A stretch of 64,000 nt of DNA from Pseudomonas fluorescens. GTDB taxonomy: Bacteria; Pseudomonadota; Gammaproteobacteria; Pseudomonadales; Pseudomonadaceae. Under the pieces are notes generated by a model. It was not told where the DNA came from. It saw only the letters and a program-made list of their open reading frames with translations, and did not search any database. Each line of letters opens with the position of its first letter. The stretch's first letter is position 1. A program made the position numbers and the translations under genes. Shown one piece after another: positions 17,637 to 26,758 of the stretch. The stretch covers positions 1 to 64,000 of the forward strand of contig NZ_CP008896.1 of the NCBI RefSeq assembly GCF_000730425.1. Reading direction: 5' to 3'.

Positions 17637-18457
17637 CAGTGGAACAGGGTGAACAGGCCCTTGCCACCCACCTTGTAGTTCAGCCCGCGAGCACGTTCGC
17701 CCATGACTTTGGCCCCGGTGCCGCCGACAATTTTGTACGGTGCGACGGTTTTGGCCACCACGGTATTGGCGCTCACCACCGAGCCTTCGCACAGATGGGT
17801 ACCGAAACCGATCAGCGCACGGCTGCCGATCCACACGTAGTCGTCGATGTAAATCGCCCCGGAAATCGACCAGAACTCCGGCGCCTGCAAGTCATGGCTG
17901 CCGGCGATGATCAGCACATGGGAGGCAATCGCCACATGGTTGCCGATGATCAGGCCGGAGCGCGCATCCACCTGGCAATGCCAGCCGATCACGGTGTCGT
18001 CGCCGACTCTCAGGTTGTGGATGCCCAGCACCTCAGTGTTGCGCCACAGGCTGGAACCCTTGCCGATCTTCGCGCCGCCCAGGCGCAGCCAGCCTATGCG
18101 AATGTGGTGGCTGGGGATCTTGTTGATGAGGATGTTGTAGGCCATGTCCCAGGCGCTGCGCCAGCGATCCTTGAGGGTTGCCCAGTTCTTGCCATAGATC
18201 GGCAGGAACTGGGCCGGGACATCCTGTTTCATGCGATGGAACAAGCGGCGTGCCACCGGCTGTTCAAGGGTCGGCTCCACGTCAAAGGAGGTCATCCAGA
18301 AGCGTTTGTTCTCGCCTTCGCCCTCTTCAAAAACCACCTCGTTGGCCAGGCACCAGTCCAGGCCTTCTTGCAGGTCTTGCAGGCTGACCCCCAGCTCGCT
18401 GGCCAGGGCGGGCAGACGGTCACGCAGGTCGGTAGAGTGAATAGTGCGATGTTTCAT
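17636..18457 (-). CDS. Hexapeptide-repeat (LbH) acetyltransferase in the psl operon
   Basis: A 273-residue protein whose C-terminal half (about residues 125-260) is a left-handed beta-helix acyltransferase of the WcaF/NodL type: repeated I-G/V-G hexads and AIASHVLIIAGSHD, which carries a likely catalytic His. The first 110 residues form an extra helical domain that I do not recognise. P. aeruginosa psl ends with pslL, a membrane acyltransferase; here this soluble enzyme sits between pslJ and pslK, and no pslL is seen. It probably O-acetylates the Psl-like polysaccharide or its lipid-linked unit (inference). It overlaps pslJ by four bases (ATGA) and pslK by one. Confidence 0.82.
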   Translation of the reverse strand: MKHRTIHSTDLRDRLPALASELGVSLQDLQEGLDWCLANEVVFEEGEGENKRFWMTSFDVEPTLEQPVARRLFHRMKQDVPAQFLPIYGKNWATLKDRWRSAWDMAYNILINKIPSHHIRIGWLRLGGAKIGKGSSLWRNTEVLGIHNLRVGDDTVIGWHCQVDARSGLIIGNHVAIASHVLIIAGSHDLQAPEFWSISGAIYIDDYVWIGSRALIGFGTHLCEGSVVSANTVVAKTVAPYKIVGGTGAKVMGERARGLNYKVGGKGLFTLFH

Positions 18458-19851
18458 GGTCGGTCATCCTTTGGCACGGAAACAGGAGCGGTAATGATCG
18501 GGCTCAGGCGTACCTGTTGCAGGCTGATGCCCATCAACAGCCAAAACAGCGCGATCAATACAAAGGTAAAGCTGAAGTAGTGGTCGAAAATCCCGGTCAG
18601 CAGCGCCGCCAGCACACCGCACACGCTGCCCAGCCACAGGGCGTTGTCGGCGGTGACTTTGCGCACCGATCCCAGCGGCCGCACTTCACGCCACCACAAC
18701 ACGGTGACGGCGATAAACAGCAACATTCCCGGAAGGCCGACCTTGTAGATGAAGTTGAGCCACAGGTTGGAAATCCCCAGCAGGTTAGTGCCCGGCACCG
18801 GCGGGTCGATCTTGAAGCCGATCCCCAGTGGGTACCTGCTCATCGCATCAGGGAACCTGGCGTACTCGTCGAAGCGGATCTCGGTACTGGCGTTGCTGGT
18901 CGAGAACATCGTCATCAAACGGTCCTGCAACGGTGGGTAGAACATCACCAGGGCAATCACAAACGCCACGCCGATGCCAATGATCCGCCCGCTGTGGGGC
19001 ACGCGCTTGTAGGTGAGCCAGATCAGGATCAGTGCCAGGGCCACAATCGCGCCGCGGGAGATACTCAGCAGCAGGCCGGCGCACCCGAGCACCGCCACTG
19101 CCAGGCCCAGGGCGCGACGCCAGCCGGTGCGGGTCCAGCCATAGAACAGCGCCAGCGGGATAAACAGCACCAGCACGCCACCGGTCAGGTTCGGGTGGAC
19201 CCAGGGCGAGGCCATGCGCTTGTAGTTGGCCGAGAAGATATCTTTCACCGCCTCAGGGTGGGCGTATTTGAGGTCGGTGAGGATGTCGATCATTGACATC
19301 GCGTTGCGCGTCTTGAGGAACATGAAGATCGACAGTGACAGCATCGCCAGGTTGCCCAGCAGCAGGGCGACCACCACTTTGTCACGGTCGGCATCGGTGC
19401 GCAGCAGCAGCGGCACGATAAACAGCAGCGACAGGTTCATCAGCCAGCGCACCCAGTTCACCGGCCCGTTGCCTTCGGCGTGGATGATGATCATGCCCCA
19501 GATAAACGGAATGGTGCTGAACAGCATCAGCCACATCAGCGCCCGTTCGGTGGGGCGCCAGACCATGAAGCCACGGGTCTTGCCAATAAACGATTGCCAG
19601 AACACCCCGGCCCAGGTCAGCCCCAGCACCGCCTCGCTGATGGTGGTGCGGATCCCCAACTGCAAGGTGGTATAGGGAATGCTGGTGGCCAGGACCGCAA
19701 AGATCAGCAAGCCCCACAACGGTTTGCGGATCAGGGTCAGCGCCACGCCCAGGCCGACGACGATCATAAAGACCTTCATCGGCGGCAATGCCAGCAGCAA
19801 GCCACCGAAGACCAGGCCCAGGAGCAGACTAACGAGTTTTCCTGGCAGCAT
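18454..19851 (-). CDS. pslJ: PslJ, O-antigen ligase / Wzy-like membrane protein
   Basis: A 465-residue inner-membrane protein with about 11-12 hydrophobic helices and a Wzy_C/O-antigen-ligase-type region, including LLSISRGAIVALALILI in the middle. A large periplasmic loop follows at about residues 285-345. In the Psl system it is the candidate polymerase or ligase of the repeat units. The start at 19851 overlaps the pslI stop by one base (TAATG). Position in the operon matches P. aeruginosa pslJ. Confidence 0.88.
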   Translation of the reverse strand: MLPGKLVSLLLGLVFGGLLLALPPMKVFMIVVGLGVALTLIRKPLWGLLIFAVLATSIPYTTLQLGIRTTISEAVLGLTWAGVFWQSFIGKTRGFMVWRPTERALMWLMLFSTIPFIWGMIIIHAEGNGPVNWVRWLMNLSLLFIVPLLLRTDADRDKVVVALLLGNLAMLSLSIFMFLKTRNAMSMIDILTDLKYAHPEAVKDIFSANYKRMASPWVHPNLTGGVLVLFIPLALFYGWTRTGWRRALGLAVAVLGCAGLLLSISRGAIVALALILIWLTYKRVPHSGRIIGIGVAFVIALVMFYPPLQDRLMTMFSTSNASTEIRFDEYARFPDAMSRYPLGIGFKIDPPVPGTNLLGISNLWLNFIYKVGLPGMLLFIAVTVLWWREVRPLGSVRKVTADNALWLGSVCGVLAALLTGIFDHYFSFTFVLIALFWLLMGISLQQVRLSPIITAPVSVPKDDRP

Positions 19852-20954
19852 TAGCGGTTCAATTCCTTGAGCAGTTTATCCAGGTGCAGGCGATAGGCCG
19901 GTTCGGCAAATTGCCGGGCCCACGTGCGTTGCAGTTCGGGGTCGACCGTGGCCCCAGGTGCCGCCAGTGACAGCATCAATGCATGCAGTTGCCCGGCGTC
20001 GCGGGGGGCAAAGCGCGGCGCCGTGGGGGGCGCCACTTCATCCAGGGCCGAACCACGGGCGACCGCGACTGGCGTGCCGACACTCAGTGCCTCCACTACC
20101 GGCAAGCCAAACCCTTCGGCATAGGAAGGCTGCCACAGGTATGCGGCATGCCGGTAGAGCGCCTGCAGCTGGCCGTCGGATAACCCGCTGTGCCAATGCA
20201 GGCCGGGCAACTCGCCGAGGGTCGCCGGCACATCGCTGGCGTGGCCCACCAGCACCAGGTCTGGCACGTTCGGGTCCAGGGCGCGGCTGGCTTGCCATTG
20301 CGCCAGAAAAAACGCCATGTTCTTGCGTGGCTCACGGGTGCCCACCACCAGCCAATAGCGCGCCGGCACGCCTGCGGGCAGCGGCTCGGGCGCCGCGGTG
20401 AACGCCGGCACCAGGTTATTCAACACCCGGAACTTGGCCCGCGCCCAGGGGAACAGGCGCGCGGCTTCATCGCACGAAAACTGCGACGGGCACCACACCC
20501 GGTCCGCCTGCCACACCGACCAGGCAATCGACGCGCCATCAATCAGGCGATAGGCCAGGGCCTTGAGCCTGGAGCGATGGAAGTTGCGCTGGGTCAGTTG
20601 AAACAGATCGTGCAGCACCAGCACATAGCGGGTGCCCGCGGGTTTGCGGCACAGGGGCAAGCCCATATTGGCCGTGGCGATGTACAGCTCGATCCGCTGT
20701 TCGTGGATCGCCCGGGGCAGGAAGCCACGTTCGAAACGCAGCCGTACCTGGGGGCGTTGCAGGCCTTCCAGTGGGCTGGCCCAGGCCGGGCAAACCGCCG
20801 TTTCGCGCTGGGGGGGATCCAGTGGCGCCTCGCTCAACAGCACCACGTCAGTGTCATCCCGGGCGCGCAAGGCCTGCTCCAGGGCCAGGACCTGACGGGC
20901 AATGCCCGACGAAGGCGCGACCGTGGCGGGGCGATAATCCAGGGCTACGCGCAT
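19851..20954 (-). CDS. pslI: PslI, glycosyltransferase family 4
   Basis: A 367-residue cytoplasmic GT-B glycosyltransferase. The acceptor domain begins MRVALDYRPA with SSGIARQV. The C-terminal Rossmann domain has VVGTREPRKN and the EX7E motif in EGFGLPVVEALSVGTPV (about residues 285-300). It adds a sugar, by analogy mannose, to the undecaprenyl-linked Psl repeat unit. It overlaps pslH by 10 bases and pslJ by one, inside a tightly packed operon. Confidence 0.9.
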   Translation of the reverse strand: MRVALDYRPATVAPSSGIARQVLALEQALRARDDTDVVLLSEAPLDPPQRETAVCPAWASPLEGLQRPQVRLRFERGFLPRAIHEQRIELYIATANMGLPLCRKPAGTRYVLVLHDLFQLTQRNFHRSRLKALAYRLIDGASIAWSVWQADRVWCPSQFSCDEAARLFPWARAKFRVLNNLVPAFTAAPEPLPAGVPARYWLVVGTREPRKNMAFFLAQWQASRALDPNVPDLVLVGHASDVPATLGELPGLHWHSGLSDGQLQALYRHAAYLWQPSYAEGFGLPVVEALSVGTPVAVARGSALDEVAPPTAPRFAPRDAGQLHALMLSLAAPGATVDPELQRTWARQFAEPAYRLHLDKLLKELNR

Positions 20955-22159
20955 GCTTGGGGCTCCTGATGGGGGGGCAAGGTGCGGTAGATCTGCTCCA
21001 GTTCGTTACCGGCCACCGCCCAGTCGTGATAGTTGCGCGCGTAGTCCCGCGCGGCATCCGCCAGTTGCCTGGCCTGCGTCGGTTCGTCCAGCAGGCGCAC
21101 GATGGCATCGGCCAGGGCCGCGCTGCTTTCCCCGGCCAGATAGTGCACCTGCGCCTCAACCGCCAGCCCGGACACGCCCTGGGCGGTGCTCACCAGCGGC
21201 AGGCCGGCGGCCATCGCTTCCAGCACTTTGAGTTTGGAGCCACCCCCATGGCGCAGCGCGGCGACAAAACCTGCGCAGCGGCGCTGCAAGGCGGTCAGGT
21301 CGGGGACAAAACCCTGCCATTCAATACGCTCGTCCGGCCAGCGCTCGCGCCAGGGTTCAGGCAAGCCAAAGCCCGCCACCGCCAGGCGCGCGCCGGGGCA
21401 CTGCAACCAGACCCTGGGGAAGATGTCGTCGAGCAGCCACTGCACCGCATCAAGGTTGGGCGCGTACTCGTAGTTGCCGACAAACAACAGGCGCTGGCTC
21501 TGTGCATCGGCGCGGACCTCGCTGAATGCACGGCTATCAACGCCATTGACCACCACGCTTACCGGTGTGGCGGTCAGTTGGCCGATGGCCTGGGCATCGG
21601 CCTGGGTCACGGCCACCACATGGCACGCTGCATCAAACGCCTTGCGTTCCCACTGCCGGCAGCGCCACTGGTCGTAGCGCACGAACGGTGCGGCCCATTT
21701 CGGGAAGCGGTCATAGGTGGCGCCGCCCAGGCTCGATTCCAGGTTATGTTCGGTGAGCACGAAATCCCGCGATTGCTGCTGCAAAATATTGAGGTACGGT
21801 TGCAGGCTATAGCTGTGCTCGACCTGGATCACATCCCAGGTTTCCTCCAGCAGTTCGCTAAAGCGCGCCTGCAACCCCGGCGACAGGCCGTTGACCGTGG
21901 TCAGCAGCGGCCACGGCGCAAACACCCCGGCGAGCAGGGTCATGGGATGCTTCAGGGGCCGGCGCGGTGCCACGATCAGGCGTTCGAGCAAGGGCTCAAG
22001 GGCCGCGTGCACGGCGGCATCGGCTGGTGTCTTCGATTGCACCAGCAAGGTGATGCGATGCCCGCGCTCACTCAAGGTGCGCAGCAAATGGTACTGCCGG
22101 GTCTTGCCGCCGCTGGTCATCGGCCACGGCAGATAGGGCACAATCCACAGGATTCTCAC
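20945..22159 (-). CDS. pslH: PslH, glycosyltransferase family 4
   Basis: A 404-residue GT4-type glycosyltransferase. The N-terminus MRILWIVPYLPWP with SGGKTRQYHLL is the acceptor-side fold. The nucleotide-sugar-binding domain contains LLFVGNYEYAPN and GGGSKLKVLEAMAAGLPLV (about residues 320-340). Order and length match P. aeruginosa PslH, which contributes a mannosyl or glucosyl residue to the repeat. A 25-bp gap separates it from pslG, one of the few non-overlapping junctions of the operon. Confidence 0.9.
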   Translation of the reverse strand: MRILWIVPYLPWPMTSGGKTRQYHLLRTLSERGHRITLLVQSKTPADAAVHAALEPLLERLIVAPRRPLKHPMTLLAGVFAPWPLLTTVNGLSPGLQARFSELLEETWDVIQVEHSYSLQPYLNILQQQSRDFVLTEHNLESSLGGATYDRFPKWAAPFVRYDQWRCRQWERKAFDAACHVVAVTQADAQAIGQLTATPVSVVVNGVDSRAFSEVRADAQSQRLLFVGNYEYAPNLDAVQWLLDDIFPRVWLQCPGARLAVAGFGLPEPWRERWPDERIEWQGFVPDLTALQRRCAGFVAALRHGGGSKLKVLEAMAAGLPLVSTAQGVSGLAVEAQVHYLAGESSAALADAIVRLLDEPTQARQLADAARDYARNYHDWAVAGNELEQIYRTLPPHQEPQACA

Positions 22160-22184
22160 GTGCAGCTCTCCATGCCTGGGCGTG

Positions 22185-23525
22185 CTACCACACCAATATC
22201 TGCAACGACGGTTTCACCACGGGGCGAATGCCGTTGGCGTCGTTCAGGGTTTGTTTGTCGCCGGTCAGCGGGTCCAACAGCTCGGCGCTCTTGATCTCGG
22301 GCAAGGTGATGCGGGTGCCTTCGGCGCTCCAGTACATCAACAGGCGTTTGCCGTCGTCGCGGGTCCAGGCCACGCTGTACAGGGTGTTCGGTACATCCTT
22401 GAGCAGCGGCGTCGCACCGGGCTTGAGGCTGGGGCCGGTGATGTCGAGGAAGCGGGCGAGGGCGTTGTAGACCGGCTTGGGCTCGCCGTTGAGGTCCAGC
22501 AGGCCGTAGTGCTGGTCACGCACGGAGGCGCGCTGATCCAGGTCGGACAGGGCAAACAGGAAAATCTTCTGGTAGTCCTGGGATGCCATCAGCGCCAGGC
22601 GCCGCAAGGTGTAATCGGCCTGGCCGTCGATGCCGATCAGGTCTTGCATCTCCTTGGGCCCGTTGTAGCTGGACCAGCCCCACTCGGTGGCCCACACATC
22701 CTTGACCCCGGCGCCGTGCAGCACCGCATTGAGCTGGTCGCCGCGCAGCAGCACTTCATTTTTGCCCGGTTCGTCGGTTTCCGGGGTCATGGAGTAGGGG
22801 TGATAGGCCGCTACCATGCCCAGGGTTTGTACGCCCATTTTGCCGAGGGCTTCGAACATCAGGGTCTTGCCACGCGGCGGCATCTGGCTGTAGTAGGCCA
22901 TGCCGCCCATCACCTGGAGCTTGTCCGGGGCGGCGATCTTCAGGGCCTGGTGACTGGCCAGCAACAAGCGCGCGTATTCCTCGGCATTCACCTGCGGGCG
23001 CCAATTGTTCGGCAGGTTCTGTTCGTTCCACACCTGCCAGGCGTCGATGTTCGGGTAGCGCTTGGCCAACAGCGCCAGGCGCAGGGCATACACGTTGGCA
23101 TCCCGGGGCCGGTACTGGTCCTGGAATGGGGCGCCCCGGGGGGCGGTGGTGATAAACGGCGCCGAGCCCACCAGGTAGAACACCGAGCGGATTTTCTCGG
23201 CGGTCAGGGTGCGGTCCAGTTCATCGAAGGTGCTCAGTTGATAGTCTTCTTCCTTGGGTTCCAGGCGGTCCCAATGCAGGTCGACACGCACCCAGTCCAG
23301 CCCCAGTTTCTGGTATTGGCGGATCTGCTTTTGGTATTGCTCGGGCTTGAACCACAGAAAGTGCGCGTTCACCCCCAAAAACTCGCGCCAGACCACGGTG
23401 CGCTGGGGCGCCAGGTTGACCGGCTCTGCGTCGACCTTTTCACTGAGCAGCAGTGCGCCGCCCACGGCCAGGGCAACAACCAACGGCAGGTAGCGCCATA
23501 TTCGGCGAGTAGCGGGGGTGTTCAT
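22185..23525 (-). CDS. pslG: PslG, GH39-like glycoside hydrolase
   Basis: A 446-residue endoglycosidase. An N-terminal membrane anchor (about residues 11-27) precedes a TIM barrel. Two glutamates fit the PslG catalytic pair (E165/E276 in P. aeruginosa): Glu168 in WQVWNEQN as acid/base, and Glu281 in WATEWGWSS as nucleophile. PslG trims or degrades the polysaccharide in the periplasm and influences chain length. The start at 23525 (MNTPATRRIWRYLPL) overlaps the pslF stop by one base. A longer upstream reading frame lies inside pslF and is rejected. Confidence 0.9.
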   Translation of the reverse strand: MNTPATRRIWRYLPLVVALAVGGALLLSEKVDAEPVNLAPQRTVVWREFLGVNAHFLWFKPEQYQKQIRQYQKLGLDWVRVDLHWDRLEPKEEDYQLSTFDELDRTLTAEKIRSVFYLVGSAPFITTAPRGAPFQDQYRPRDANVYALRLALLAKRYPNIDAWQVWNEQNLPNNWRPQVNAEEYARLLLASHQALKIAAPDKLQVMGGMAYYSQMPPRGKTLMFEALGKMGVQTLGMVAAYHPYSMTPETDEPGKNEVLLRGDQLNAVLHGAGVKDVWATEWGWSSYNGPKEMQDLIGIDGQADYTLRRLALMASQDYQKIFLFALSDLDQRASVRDQHYGLLDLNGEPKPVYNALARFLDITGPSLKPGATPLLKDVPNTLYSVAWTRDDGKRLLMYWSAEGTRITLPEIKSAELLDPLTGDKQTLNDANGIRPVVKPSLQILVW

Positions 23526-24703
23526 CACAAAGGCTCCTTGACTGCGGCCTGGAACAACTCGGCAAAGCGTTGGGCTGTGCTGGACCACTGGCGCTGCCGG
23601 CCGATGTCGGCAGCGTGGTCGGCCCACTGGCGGGCCTGTTGCGGGTCGAGGATCAGGCGGTTCAATGCATCGCTCAACGAGGCGATATCGCCCTGTTGAT
23701 AGGTGATGCCATTGCCAGCGGCAACCTCTTCGGCAAAGGCCCGGGCATTGGAGGTAATCACCCCGCGCCCGCAGGCGTTGGCCCAGGACAGCGCGCCACT
23801 GGTGCCGCGCATCTGTCCCAGGAAACCGAGCTTCTTGGATTCACGGTACGGCAGCACCATCACATGGTGCGCCTGGATGGTGTGCGGGATATCGGCCGAG
23901 GGCAGGTCCAGGTGCCAGTCCACCACGTCGCCCAGTTGCAGGGTGGCGATCAGTTGGCGCAGGCCGTCGAGGTAATTGCCGGCCGGATCGAAGGTCATTT
24001 CCGGCGCGGTGCCACCGGCGAGGGTCAGGCGCACCTGGCCACGGCATTGCGGGTGGGCGGCCAGGGAGCGGGCCAGGGCCTGCAACAGGTCTTCGATGCC
24101 CTTGCCCCGGTAGATAAAGCCGAAGTACAGCAGGCGCAACGGTTGCAACGGCGGCAGGGCCACGGGGGCGATGGGCAGGTTGCCGTGGGCAATCACGGCC
24201 ACTTGCCCGGGATTGAGGCCCATGCGCTGGCGCAGGCAATCGCCACCCAGGCGGGTGAGGGTGATCAGGCGGCGCATGCTTTTGGCCAGGCGCCGTTCTT
24301 CGTAAAGGGTCAATGGATCGGCCAGCAGCGCCGCCGCCTGGGGCAGCGGGTGGGGCAGGCGTTCGAGCAGGGTCAGCGGGAAAAACAGCCTGGCCCGGCG
24401 CCAGATCAGGCGTTCCGGGTCGTGTACGGTAGCGGTCAGCGGCAATTGCGGCTGGGTCCGGCGCAAGTAATCCAGGGCCTGGAATTCGGCGAAGCGCCCA
24501 CCGCCCAGCTCGGCATGGACCAGGTCCACGCCGCGCCAGTCAAAGGCTTGCAGGCGGCCCATCTGTTCTGCCAGGTCCAGGCAACCTTCCAGCGGCGTCA
24601 GCACCTCCAGGCCCCGTTCGCGCAACGCGCTGCGCAAGTGCGCAGCGTAGTCGGCGATCCCGGTCTGCTCCGGCGGCAGTGGCGCCAGCAGCGCAATGCG
24701 CAT
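23525..24703 (-). CDS. pslF: PslF, glycosyltransferase family 4
   Basis: A 392-residue GT-B glycosyltransferase with N-terminus MRIALLAPLPPEQTGIADYA. The C-terminal domain contains LLYFGFIYRGKGIEDLLQAL and VLPYRESKKLGFLGQMRGTS followed by LSWANACGRGVITS. It transfers a sugar in Psl repeat-unit assembly at the cytoplasmic face of the membrane. The ATG at 24703 overlaps the pslE stop; pslG starts at its own stop, indicating coupled translation. Confidence 0.9.
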   Translation of the reverse strand: MRIALLAPLPPEQTGIADYAAHLRSALRERGLEVLTPLEGCLDLAEQMGRLQAFDWRGVDLVHAELGGGRFAEFQALDYLRRTQPQLPLTATVHDPERLIWRRARLFFPLTLLERLPHPLPQAAALLADPLTLYEERRLAKSMRRLITLTRLGGDCLRQRMGLNPGQVAVIAHGNLPIAPVALPPLQPLRLLYFGFIYRGKGIEDLLQALARSLAAHPQCRGQVRLTLAGGTAPEMTFDPAGNYLDGLRQLIATLQLGDVVDWHLDLPSADIPHTIQAHHVMVLPYRESKKLGFLGQMRGTSGALSWANACGRGVITSNARAFAEEVAAGNGITYQQGDIASLSDALNRLILDPQQARQWADHAADIGRQRQWSSTAQRFAELFQAAVKEPL

Positions 24704-26682
24704 CAGGCCGCACCGCGCCAGCTGTTGATCCGCGCCAGGACATTGGCCGGCACTTCAAAACGGCGGCGGTTGAGGATCATCCCATCGACTTTGCCGAACG
24801 CGGTGGTCAGCAACGACAGGGCGTTCTCGATGGTGGGGACGGTGCTGGTGCGGGCTTCGATCACCAGCACAATCTGGTCGGCGCGGCGCAGGGTGAGGAA
24901 TGCCTGCGGGTTGGACGACAGGGCAGAGGCGTCCAGCAGCAGTACTTCACCCGGCTGCGCCGCTTGCGTGCCATTGACCGTGACCCGATGCCCGCGCTCT
25001 TCGAGCAGGCGCTTGAGCTGCTCGATGATAAAGCTCACGCCTTCGCCATGCCGTGCCGAGGTCAGGCCCAGGGCAAAGCCGTCGCTGGCGATGCGCTCGG
25101 CGGGCAGCAGGCTGTACAAGCGATAGATGCTGGCGGTGAGGGCCGCCGGCGTCGCATGCTGCACATCGGGGATGCTGCTCCACAGCGGTACGCCAAACAC
25201 TTCCTGCAACCGCGCACCATCGTGGATGCGCTGGTCCAGCAGGTACAGCACGTAGATGGTCAGCAAACCGACGGCCAGGCCGGCCGGAATGGTGAACAGC
25301 AGAATCAGCAGGCTCTTGGGAAACACGCGCGCCGGGTTGAGGGTGGCGTGCTCGATCAGGGCGATGTTGCTGATCTGGCTGCTGTCCAGTTCGTGGTCGA
25401 TGCGCGCCTGTTCGAGGTTTTCCGAGTACAGCGCGTAGCTTTTCTCGGCGGTGCGCAGTTGCTGGGTCAGCTTGTTCAGCTCGGGCTCATCGGTCATCGC
25501 CTGGTCACGCTGGGCGCGCAGTTCGGCGAGGGTCTTGTCGTAGTTCTCGATTTCCCCGGCCAGTTTGCGCTCTTGCAACTGGGCGTCGATGATCTGCTGC
25601 TTGACGTTGATCACCAGGCTGTTGGGCGCGGTGTTTTGCGAGCGTTCCAGGCGTGTGGCTTCCTGGGCGCTGAGGGCTTCCATGTCGCGGATGTTCTGCT
25701 CGATCTGGTTGACCTGCGGCGTGCCTGGCAGGTAGGTGCGCAGCAGGCGCGCGCGCTCCACTTGCAGGGCATTGAGCTGGCGCTTGAGGTCAAGCTGGGT
25801 CGGGTTGAGGCTGGTTTCCCGGGCGGTGACCACTTCCGCTGGCTGGCTCTTGATCTGCTGGCTGGCGTTGGCCAGGAAGCTGCGGATCCCGGCGATCTGG
25901 TTTTGTGCGCTGACCTTGGCGTCGGTGACGCGATCGATCTGGTTGGTCAGGTTTTTCAGGCGCGCATCCACGCTGATCGAATCGATCTGCTTCAAGCGGC
26001 CCTGCAGTTCATCCTTGAGCCCCTGGATGTTGGTGGCGACCTTGGTGCGCTCGGCTTCATAGAAGGTATGCAGGCTCTTGCGCCCAAGAATCCGCGCACG
26101 CTCTTCGAGGTAGGCATTGACCCAGGTCTCGACGACCTTTTGCGCGATGACCGGGTCGTCCCAGGTGAAGGAAATCTCGATCACCGAGGAGCCCGGTTCG
26201 TGGCCGGCCTCGAAATTCTTCTCCAGCTTGGTCGCCAGGCGTTCCAGCGGGCTTTGTTTCTCGGCCAGGCCGACGAATTGCAGGACGCTGCGCACCACAT
26301 CCAGCACTTCCCCGGCGGCTTTCTTGACGTAGAACTTGGTGACTTTCCAGAAGCCCTGTGGCGGCTCGGAGGTCATTGCCAGGTAGCGCTCGGCAACGAT
26401 ATGCACGATGGGCCGGCCGGTGAGCATTTTCTCCTCATCCACAATCGGGTCGTGCTGGGTGCTTGGCGCAATCAGCGTCTGGCGGTTGGCGGCTTCGATC
26501 GGCAGTGTGGTGTTGTCCCGCCCAGGCTTGACCAGCAAGCGTGCGTCGGACTCGTAGCGAGCCGGCAACAGGAAGGCACCCAGCACGGCCACCACAATCG
26601 TGGTGATCACGGCCAGCTTGAATTCGCGGCGGAAAATGAAAAACAGCCGCAAGAGGTCGCGTAGAGAGCGGATTTCGATCAC
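24703..26682 (-). CDS. pslE: PslE, Wzz-type polysaccharide co-polymerase
   Basis: A 659-residue inner-membrane protein. A first membrane helix (about residues 20-42) is followed by a long periplasmic coiled-coil region (about 150-410) and a second membrane helix (about 430-450). The cytoplasmic C-terminal domain is related to the bacterial tyrosine kinase fold (about 490-655). No Walker A GxxGxGK(S/T) is present, so the kinase-like domain should not bind ATP normally. It works with the outer-membrane PslD in chain length and export. A 76-bp gap separates it from pslD. Confidence 0.9.
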   Translation of the reverse strand: MIEIRSLRDLLRLFFIFRREFKLAVITTIVVAVLGAFLLPARYESDARLLVKPGRDNTTLPIEAANRQTLIAPSTQHDPIVDEEKMLTGRPIVHIVAERYLAMTSEPPQGFWKVTKFYVKKAAGEVLDVVRSVLQFVGLAEKQSPLERLATKLEKNFEAGHEPGSSVIEISFTWDDPVIAQKVVETWVNAYLEERARILGRKSLHTFYEAERTKVATNIQGLKDELQGRLKQIDSISVDARLKNLTNQIDRVTDAKVSAQNQIAGIRSFLANASQQIKSQPAEVVTARETSLNPTQLDLKRQLNALQVERARLLRTYLPGTPQVNQIEQNIRDMEALSAQEATRLERSQNTAPNSLVINVKQQIIDAQLQERKLAGEIENYDKTLAELRAQRDQAMTDEPELNKLTQQLRTAEKSYALYSENLEQARIDHELDSSQISNIALIEHATLNPARVFPKSLLILLFTIPAGLAVGLLTIYVLYLLDQRIHDGARLQEVFGVPLWSSIPDVQHATPAALTASIYRLYSLLPAERIASDGFALGLTSARHGEGVSFIIEQLKRLLEERGHRVTVNGTQAAQPGEVLLLDASALSSNPQAFLTLRRADQIVLVIEARTSTVPTIENALSLLTTAFGKVDGMILNRRRFEVPANVLARINSWRGAA

Positions 26683-26758
26683 AGGATCACTCCATTGAAT
26701 ATGTGGTGTACGCCAGACGGGAACAGTCGGTTCGAGTGATACGAAGCCTGGTCCATAA

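Noticed and set aside
24679..26664. A 661-codon plus-strand frame opposite pslE, and similar ones opposite the other psl genes
   Set aside because: Composition is Gln/Gly/Ala/Val-rich with no domain pattern, while the minus strand encodes recognisable psl proteins.
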